Below are positions 6,478 through 10,979 of a stretch of 10,979 bases of DNA, in pieces. The position numbers and the translations under genes were made by a program. The number at the start of each line of letters is the position of its first letter. Position 1 is the first letter of the stretch. Location: contig JAFQAM010000259.1 of NCBI GenBank assembly GCA_017416885.1, positions 1-10,979 of the forward strand. The letters run 5' to 3'. A model generated the notes under the pieces. It was not told where the DNA came from and did no database searches. It saw only the letters and a program-made list of their open reading frames with translations. Source of the stretch: Clostridia bacterium (GTDB taxonomy: Bacteria; Bacillota; Clostridia; Oscillospirales; CAG-272).

Positions 6478-7479
6478 ATGTCTGATATTATAAATTACGA
6501 AAATGATTTTGAAAAAATCGTTGCAATTATTGAAAAATCTAAAATACGCGCAATGAAGGCTGTTAATACAGAGATGATAGAAATGTATTGGCAGATTGGT
6601 AAATATATAAGCGAAAAGACCAACGACGGAGGTTGGGGAAAAAGCGTTGTGCAAGAATTTGCAGATTTTTTGAAGAGAACATACCCATCAGCAAGTGGTT
6701 TTTCTGCTCAAAATATTTGGCGAATGAAACAGTTTTACGAAACTTACAATGGAAATGAAAAACTCTCACCACTGGTGAGAGAAATTTCTTGGTCAAATAA
6801 TCTCTTAATTATGTCAGGTTGTAAAACAGACGAAGCAAAAGAATTTTATATAAGGTTGACTATTGCAAATAATTACGGAAAACGTGAACTTGAAAGACAA
6901 ATTGACAGTATGCTATATGAAAGAACAATGCTTTCTTCCGTAAAAAATGCAGAATTGATAGAAAAACATCCTGCAGTTGGTGTGCTTCGTGACAATTATG
7001 TTTTAGAGTTTTTAGATGTGCCAAAAGAATATAAAGAAAAGGATATACGCAAGTTAATTGTAGCAAATTTAAAGCAATTCGTATTAGAATTTGGCAAAGA
7101 TTTTACTTTTGTGGGTGAAGAATATCGTGTTCAAGTTGGAAATAGCGATTTCTTTATAGATTTACTTTTTTATAATAGAGCATTATCCTGCCTTGTTGCA
7201 ATCGAATTGAAAGTAGGAACATTTAAACCGGAGCATTTGGGACAACTTAATTTTTATTTAGAAGCACTTGACCGTGAAGTGAAAAAACCGAATGAAAATC
7301 CAAGTGTTGGTTTGATTCTTTGTGCCTCAAAGGATGATACCGTAGTTGAATATGCATTAAGCAGAAGTCTCTCTCCTGCGATGGTTGCAGATTATACTTT
7401 GCAATTACCAGATAAGAAATTGCTTGAATCGAAACTTCGTGAAATTACAATGCTTATTGAAAGTCAAGATGAAGAATAA
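6478..7479 (+). CDS. YhcG/DUF1016-family PD-(D/E)XK nuclease
   Basis: A 333-residue protein, near the full family length. ATG 6478 is chosen because TAGGAGAG (6464-6471) precedes it and a promoter overlaps the earlier ATG at 6415. The DUF1016 N-terminal domain (about 10-150) shows the family features MYWQIGKYI (36-44), a GWGKSVV stretch (52-58), FSAQNIWRMKQFY (75-87) and a SWSNNLLIM-type segment (104-112). The C-terminal nuclease domain (about 165-325) has FFIDLLFYN with D228, AIELK with E243 and K245, and GQLNFY (Q256, Y260), a complete PD-(D/E)XK core. Relatives are predicted DNA endonucleases, often found near restriction-modification genes or on mobile elements; their biological role is poorly known. 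No methylase or specificity subunit is present here. The gene starts just after a truncated gene, which suggests horizontal arrival. It is followed 19 bp later by an esterase-like gene. Confidence 0.9.
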   Translation: MSDIINYENDFEKIVAIIEKSKIRAMKAVNTEMIEMYWQIGKYISEKTNDGGWGKSVVQEFADFLKRTYPSASGFSAQNIWRMKQFYETYNGNEKLSPLVREISWSNNLLIMSGCKTDEAKEFYIRLTIANNYGKRELERQIDSMLYERTMLSSVKNAELIEKHPAVGVLRDNYVLEFLDVPKEYKEKDIRKLIVANLKQFVLEFGKDFTFVGEEYRVQVGNSDFFIDLLFYNRALSCLVAIELKVGTFKPEHLGQLNFYLEALDREVKKPNENPSVGLILCASKDDTVVEYALSRSLSPAMVADYTLQLPDKKLLESKLREITMLIESQDEE

Positions 7480-7498
7480 CGACTGAAAGGAATTAACC

Positions 7499-8374
7499 AT
7501 GAAAAAAATCGCAGTATTTATGCTATTCGGTCAATCAAATGCGGTTGGCCACGCAATGCCTATGAATGAAGAGGACATTATTAAGGAGCCTCTTAAAAAT
7601 GTATGGGGATTAAACCGTGAGCCTAACCAATCATTTGACACGGAAAAATTGAAATTTACAGGCTACACAAGCTACGGAATGAACCTTGCAGAGACACAGG
7701 ATAACACATATTCCATAGCCAATTGCCTTGCAAAGCATTGGCAAAGCGATATTGATAACGGTGTAGAATTGCCCGATTTATACATAATCCATATTGCCAT
7801 TGGCTCACAGGGAGTAACGGGAATGTGGGATCCCAAGAGAAAGCCGAAGCTTATCCCAGGCAAGCTTGGAGATTGCGATGTGTCAATGTATCCGTTGACG
7901 ATCCATATTTTGACGCTATTTAAAAAATATATGAAGGAAAATGATCTTGAGCCTGACTATGTGGGCATACATTGGAGAGGCGGAGAGCAGGAAACCGACT
8001 ATACCGTGCCAAAGCTGCAAGAGTTTTTGAAGGACACATATCTTGAAATATTTAACGGCATAAGAAATACAATCGAAGCTGACGCGCCAATTGTATTCCA
8101 CCGCTTCCCATTTGATAAGGTTTTTGCAAAGCGCGACGAGGAGTGCGGAGGCGGAAGCCACCTTGCGTGTATGCATTATATAAATGATACATTTGATACG
8201 CTTGCAAATGAAATGAAAAACGCATCGGTTTACGATGTAAGAGAATGCCCATACTATGATCAGTACGCATGGGATTGCAACATTTTTCGTTGGGATTTAA
8301 TTCACTATCAAGGCAAAGTAAACGATTATGTTGCGAAGGAAATTTTAAAGGAATATAAGAATAGAGGTAAATAA
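7499..8374 (+). CDS. SGNH-fold hydrolase, sialate O-acetylesterase-like
   Basis: A 291-residue protein with GAAAGG (7485-7490) before the ATG. The N-terminal GQSNAVGH (11-18) is the SASA/SGNH block I with nucleophile S13. IGSQG (102-106) and HWRGGEQETD (158-167) correspond to the oxyanion-hole and QGExD-like blocks. WDLIHYQGK (265-273) gives the catalytic D266 and H269. The family removes acetyl groups from sialic acid, xylan or similar glycans. There is no signal peptide, so this enzyme should act in the cytoplasm, for example on imported acetylated sugars. Its block III reads GGEQETD rather than the common QGESD, so substrate specificity may differ. No promoter is seen in the 19-bp gap after the nuclease gene, so it is probably co-transcribed; a functional link with the nuclease is doubtful. 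Confidence 0.85.
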   Translation: MKKIAVFMLFGQSNAVGHAMPMNEEDIIKEPLKNVWGLNREPNQSFDTEKLKFTGYTSYGMNLAETQDNTYSIANCLAKHWQSDIDNGVELPDLYIIHIAIGSQGVTGMWDPKRKPKLIPGKLGDCDVSMYPLTIHILTLFKKYMKENDLEPDYVGIHWRGGEQETDYTVPKLQEFLKDTYLEIFNGIRNTIEADAPIVFHRFPFDKVFAKRDEECGGGSHLACMHYINDTFDTLANEMKNASVYDVRECPYYDQYAWDCNIFRWDLIHYQGKVNDYVAKEILKEYKNRGK

Positions 8375-8375
8375 A

Positions 8376-8819
8376 ATGAATAATTTTGAAATAAGAGCAC
8401 CAAAATGGTCATATGTTCTTTTTGTGGTTATGCTATGCTTGGGTATAGCTTTAATAATTGCAGGCGTTGCATTACAGCTTGCAAAGGTAAATGAAACAAT
8501 TTTTGCGCTTGCGATTATGGGCGCATTCTTTGCGATTCTGTCGCTTTTAGGTATATACGCCTATAAAAAGGAAAGCTTTATTCTTGAGGGCGGCGTTTAT
8601 ACATATAATAAGGTCTTTAAGAAAAGCCAAAGCGCGCATGTGCACGAAATATCACACATTGAGGTGACCGTTGGCTCAGGAATGTTTATGAATGTAGAAT
8701 TTTACGGCAAGGACGGAAGCAAGCTGATTAATTTCTTAGATGACGGAACAGCATTTAAGGACGGCATATTTGAAAAATCCCTTGAAGCATATAATATCCC
8801 ATTAAATTTTAATTACTAA
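8376..8819 (+). CDS. Two-TM protein with a PH-like C-terminal domain
   Basis: A 147-residue protein whose ATG follows the esterase stop by one base, with GAGGT just upstream inside that gene. It is therefore the last gene of the 6478-8819 operon. Two hydrophobic helices (about 12-34 and 41-63) are joined by a short loop. The remaining part (65-140) is a compact beta-rich domain: FILEGGVYTYNKVF, HEISHIEVTVG, MNVEFYGKDGSKLINF and a final helix IFEKSLEAYNI. This strand-and-helix order is that of bacterial PH-like domains fused to paired TM helices. The function is unknown, and there are no catalytic motifs. The architecture resembles the protein at 4373-4933, though I see no clear sequence identity between them. 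An intrinsic terminator follows directly. Confidence 0.8.
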   Translation: MNNFEIRAPKWSYVLFVVMLCLGIALIIAGVALQLAKVNETIFALAIMGAFFAILSLLGIYAYKKESFILEGGVYTYNKVFKKSQSAHVHEISHIEVTVGSGMFMNVEFYGKDGSKLINFLDDGTAFKDGIFEKSLEAYNIPLNFNY

Positions 8820-8825
8820 AGAATT

Positions 8826-8856
8826 AAAGCAGAAATGTGCAATTTCTGCTTTTTTT
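8826..8856 (+). terminator. Intrinsic terminator of the nuclease-esterase-PH operon
   Basis: A perfect 11-bp stem, AAAGCAGAAAT (8826-8836) with ATTTCTGCTTT (8842-8852), has a 5-nt loop. It is followed by, and overlaps, a run of seven T (8850-8856). It begins seven bases after the stop codon at 8819. Confidence 0.9.
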
Positions 8857-8898
8857 ATTGGTTAAAGTCCAAATTTTGAAAAAAATTAAAATTCTTCC

Positions 8899-8920
8899 AA
8901 CCGTTTTATTCAGTTAGCTG
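8899..8920 (+). promoter_or_regulatory. Candidate ECF-type promoter or shared regulatory site, copy 1
   Basis: AACCGTTTTA (8899-8908) and AGTTAGCTG (8912-8920) are separated by 3 nt and followed by TCTTAATTAG. AACC with GTCT (8920-8923) 17 nt later resembles the AAC -35 / short GTC-type -10 layout of ECF promoters. No good sigma-A promoter is seen between the terminator and the gene at 8975. The same two blocks recur at 10367-10386 before the ECF sigma gene, which suggests that both genes share one regulator, possibly that sigma factor itself. Confidence 0.45.
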
Positions 8921-8974
8921 TCTTAATTAGTGAAGGCGAAAAAATCGCAAAAAATAAAAAAGGAGAGCAAGAAA

Positions 8975-10303
8975 ATGAAAAACTCACTAAAAATCTTGGC
9001 AATTTGCCTTATTATGTGTCTTTGCGTTCCCTTCATTTCCTGTATAGTTGAGGAAGCGGATGAATACGCATATGTGGCGATTGACATTAATCCATCAGTA
9101 GAGCTTATCATTAAAAACGGTAAGCTTGTAGGCGTAAATGCAATTAACGAGGATGCAAGCATTCTTTTAAGCGGAGAGGACTTTAAGGGCCTTACCGTAG
9201 ATGAAGCAACAGAGAAAATCGTTGCATTAGCCGAGGAGCTTGGATATCTTAACGAGGATAACCAAGAGGTAAACATCACAGTAACAGCCGATAACGAGGA
9301 AATTGAAAAAGTAATCGGCGAGGCTGTTGAGAAAGCAACTGAAAATGCAAGCGAAATTGCTTGCGTAGTGCGTGAAGCAAAAAATGAGGTTATCGAAGAG
9401 GTTAAAAAGCTTCAAGAGGAAAACCCTGAGCTTTATGAAAAGCTAACGCCTGCAATGCACAGAATTATCACTCACATTTTAGCATTAAATCCCGACCTCA
9501 CATATGAGGAGCTTCTTGAAATGAAGGTTTCCGAGCTTATTGAGCTGCTTGATAGCCTTAATAACAAAAAGGATGAGGGCTTGACAGAGGAAACAAAGGA
9601 AGAAATCAAAAATCATTACAAGGAGCTAAAGGACGAGGCTAAAAAGAAAATAGAGGAGCTTTACAAGAAGGCTCGTAAAGACCGTGAGGAAATAAAAGCC
9701 GAGCTTGAAGCGTTATACGAGGAAATCAAAGCGACAGCCGAGGAAAACCGTGAGTTAACCGAGGAGGAGCTAAGCAGAATTAAGGAAATCGTAGGCGAAA
9801 AATTTGAGGGCGTAAGCATAGACGATTTAAACGCATTTATCGAGGAGCTTAATAAAAGGCTTGAGGAAAAATGCCCACTAACCCCCGAGCAAAAGGAAGA
9901 GCGCGACAAAATCAAAGAGGAAATGAAGGACGCGTTCAAGGATGCCAAGGAGGAGTTCAAGAACAGGTTTGACGAGTGCAAGGACTATTTCGACGATTGG
10001 TACAACAAGCACAATTTTGAGGATTGGTACAATAAGCACCACAACAAAAACGACAAAAACGACGATATCGATGAGAATGAGCCAAGTGATGAGGAAAATG
10101 ACGAAGTAAACGGCGACGAAAGCGAAGAGCTTCCAAATGACGAAAATGTCGATGAGAGTGTGGATAATTCCGAAGAGCCAAAGCCTGAAGAAAAGCCAAA
10201 TAACGATATCAATAAGGATAATAATAACGATAAAAATAACGGTAAAAACAATTATATGGATCCAATAAGGGATTTCTTTGATTGGTTTAAGCCAAAAAAA
10301 TAG
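8975..10303 (+). CDS. Exported RsgI-middle-domain protein with long charged stalk
   Basis: A 442-residue protein. ATG 8975 is preferred because AAGGAGA (8960-8966) precedes it and a signal sequence starts there; a GTG at 8930 is in frame but unsupported. A hydrophobic segment (5-22) ends in FISC with C23, an imperfect lipobox, so it is a lipoprotein or an N-terminally anchored protein. Residues 31-110 (YVAIDINPSVELII...VNAINEDASILL...YL) match the extracellular middle domain of RsgI-type anti-sigma factors. RsgI proteins also have a cytoplasmic N-terminal domain that holds the sigma factor; only about four residues precede the membrane segment here, so that domain is absent. Residues 110-335 are highly charged and helical. 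A doubled DWYNKH motif (341-346, 350-355), an Asp/Asn/Glu tail and an aromatic end (FFDWF) follow. It is probably a surface sensor or matrix protein linked to the downstream ECF sigma factor. Confidence 0.8.
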   Translation: MKNSLKILAICLIMCLCVPFISCIVEEADEYAYVAIDINPSVELIIKNGKLVGVNAINEDASILLSGEDFKGLTVDEATEKIVALAEELGYLNEDNQEVNITVTADNEEIEKVIGEAVEKATENASEIACVVREAKNEVIEEVKKLQEENPELYEKLTPAMHRIITHILALNPDLTYEELLEMKVSELIELLDSLNNKKDEGLTEETKEEIKNHYKELKDEAKKKIEELYKKARKDREEIKAELEALYEEIKATAEENRELTEEELSRIKEIVGEKFEGVSIDDLNAFIEELNKRLEEKCPLTPEQKEERDKIKEEMKDAFKDAKEEFKNRFDECKDYFDDWYNKHNFEDWYNKHHNKNDKNDDIDENEPSDEENDEVNGDESEELPNDENVDESVDNSEEPKPEEKPNNDINKDNNNDKNNGKNNYMDPIRDFFDWFKPKK

Positions 10304-10329
10304 TCTGATAAGCATAAAGATATTAAAGC

Positions 10330-10358
10330 TTGAATTTTATCACCTTTAGTGGTAGAAT
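10330..10358 (+). promoter_or_regulatory. Sigma-A promoter of the ECF sigma gene
   Basis: TTGAAT (10330-10335), a 17-nt spacer and TAGAAT (10353-10358) form a good vegetative promoter, with transcription expected near 10365. This would give the ECF gene basal expression independent of its own product. The 144-bp gap after the RsgI-like gene shows no clear intrinsic terminator, so readthrough is also possible. Confidence 0.65.
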
Positions 10359-10366
10359 AGTAGTAT

Positions 10367-10422
10367 AACGGTTTTAAAGTTAGCTGAGCATATGCCCGTA
10401 TGGTTGGTAAGCTTTAAAGCCG
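10367..10422 (+). promoter_or_regulatory. Stem-loop leader of the ECF sigma gene carrying copy 2 of the shared motif
   Basis: AACGGTTTTA (10367-10376) and AGTTAGCTG (10378-10386) repeat the blocks at 8899-8920, here 1 nt apart rather than 3. The region also forms a long stem: CGGTTTTAAAG (10369-10379) with CTTTAAAGCCG (10412-10422), ten Watson-Crick pairs and one G-U. Inside it is a small CATA/TATG hairpin around TGCCCG. It lies right after the predicted start of transcription and 25 nt before the ATG. It matches no riboswitch class I know. It could be an autoregulatory promoter, an operator or a structured leader. Confidence 0.5.
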
Positions 10423-10447
10423 CTGACTACACACAAGGGAGATAGGA

Positions 10448-10979
10448 ATGAGTATTGACGCATTGGCTAAGAAAATAGCAGACGGCGACGAAAAAGCATT
10501 TGAGAGTGTCTATAATCAGCTAAGCAGGTTGGTTTTTTCCATATGCTACGGTATTGTAAAAAGCGACAGTATTGCGTCAGAGCTGACACAGGATACTTTT
10601 GTTAGCGTATGGACATATTCACACGCATTTAAATGCGGAAGCTATAAAAGCTGGATATTAACCATAGCCAAAAATAAATCATTAAATTACTTAGAAAAAT
10701 CAAAAAGAGAAATCAGTGTTGATTTTAGCGAAAAATCGGACACTGTGTCGATAATTGACGGCGAAGCTATCGAAAATAGTCAGAATGAGCTTGATGCGGA
10801 AACAAAAATCACATTGAAAATGGCGCTTGACAGATTAGAATATTCGGAAAGAGAAATAGTCCTTTTAAGAAACAGCGGAATGAAAATGAAGGATGTCGCT
10901 AAATATCTGAATATCCCGAGAGGTACAGCCTCGTGGAAATACAAGGAAGCGCTTAAAAAGCTGAAAAAATATATGGAAG
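10448..10979 (+). CDS. ECF-type RNA polymerase sigma factor (3' end off the window)
   Basis: From ATG 10448, with AAGGGAG (10435-10441) 6 nt upstream, 177 codons run to the right edge with no stop. The family is typically 160-190 residues, so nearly all is present. Region 2 (about 20-85) includes ELTQDTFVSVW (45-55), the core-binding and -10 recognition segment, and SWILTIAKNKSLNYL (68-82). A variable linker (86-118) follows. Region 4 (about 122-175) includes LEYSEREIVLLRNSGMKMKD and the helix-turn-helix KDVAKYLNIPRGTASWKYKEALKKL. It should direct RNA polymerase to AAC-type promoters when released by an anti-sigma factor. The usual anti-sigma gene would lie just past the window edge. The upstream neighbour carries an RsgI-middle domain and a shared upstream motif, so the two probably form one signalling unit. 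Confidence 0.92.
   Translation, partial: MSIDALAKKIADGDEKAFESVYNQLSRLVFSICYGIVKSDSIASELTQDTFVSVWTYSHAFKCGSYKSWILTIAKNKSLNYLEKSKREISVDFSEKSDTVSIIDGEAIENSQNELDAETKITLKMALDRLEYSEREIVLLRNSGMKMKDVAKYLNIPRGTASWKYKEALKKLKKYME

Noticed and set aside
8930..8974. GTG start for the RsgI-like protein
   Set aside because: It would add a basic stretch before the signal segment, and it lacks a ribosome site; ATG 8975 has AAGGAGA at good spacing.
9661..10315. Minus-strand frames rich in Ser, Leu, Ile or Val opposite the RsgI-like gene
   Set aside because: They are the complement of the Asp/Glu/Lys/Asn-rich codons on the plus strand, with no starts or domains of their own.
10369..10422. Known riboswitch class in the sigma gene leader
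   Set aside because: The stem-loop shows none of the conserved cores I know, so it is reported only as an unassigned structure.

Overview
The window comes from an AT-rich, Gram-positive-type genome, most likely an anaerobic gut clostridium (Bacillota/Clostridia). The reasons are strong AGGAGG-like ribosome sites, sigma-A promoters with 17-nt spacers, short AT-rich intergenic gaps, clostridial-type signal peptides and the protein families present. I cannot name the species. No rRNA, tRNA, CRISPR array or intact transposase was seen, and no stretch over 300 bases lacks a gene.

Layout. (1) 1-2725, minus strand: most of a large secreted protein with three LamG-like domains followed by a calcineurin-type metallophosphoesterase domain, cut by the left edge. 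A clear sigma-A promoter faces it. (2) 2911-3654, plus strand: a divergent DeoR/GlpR-family repressor, so the 185-bp divergent region probably carries operators for one or both genes. (3) 3661-3715: two tandem 24-nt palindrome-ended elements. (4) 3776-5312: three overlapping genes for small membrane proteins of unknown function; the first is broken by a +1 frameshift near 3896.

(5) 5313-6414 is a mosaic, repeat-rich segment. A 55-codon DUF3006-like gene lies between inverted arrays of degenerate 7-bp repeats. A two-TM protein follows whose end runs into another 7-bp array, then a four-helix-bundle (S23/IVP) gene reduced to about its first 18 codons. (6) 6478-8819 is an apparent three-gene operon ending in a strong intrinsic terminator: a YhcG/DUF1016 PD-(D/E)XK nuclease, an SGNH/sialate-O-acetylesterase-like hydrolase and a two-TM protein with a PH-like tail. 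The abrupt end of the four-helix-bundle gene just before the nuclease promoter suggests that the nuclease was inserted there.

(7) 8975-10979+ is a signalling module: an exported protein with an RsgI-middle-type domain, a long charged helical stalk and an Asp/Asn/Glu-rich tail, followed by an ECF sigma factor cut by the right edge. The two upstream regions share a bipartite motif (AAC[C/G]GTTTTA then AGTTAGCTG), which could be the sigma factor's own promoter or a common regulatory site. In the sigma gene leader this motif is folded into a long stem-loop. The RsgI-like protein lacks the usual cytoplasmic anti-sigma domain, so the partner that restrains this sigma factor is not in the window. 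This pair and its shared motif are the most interesting system seen here.
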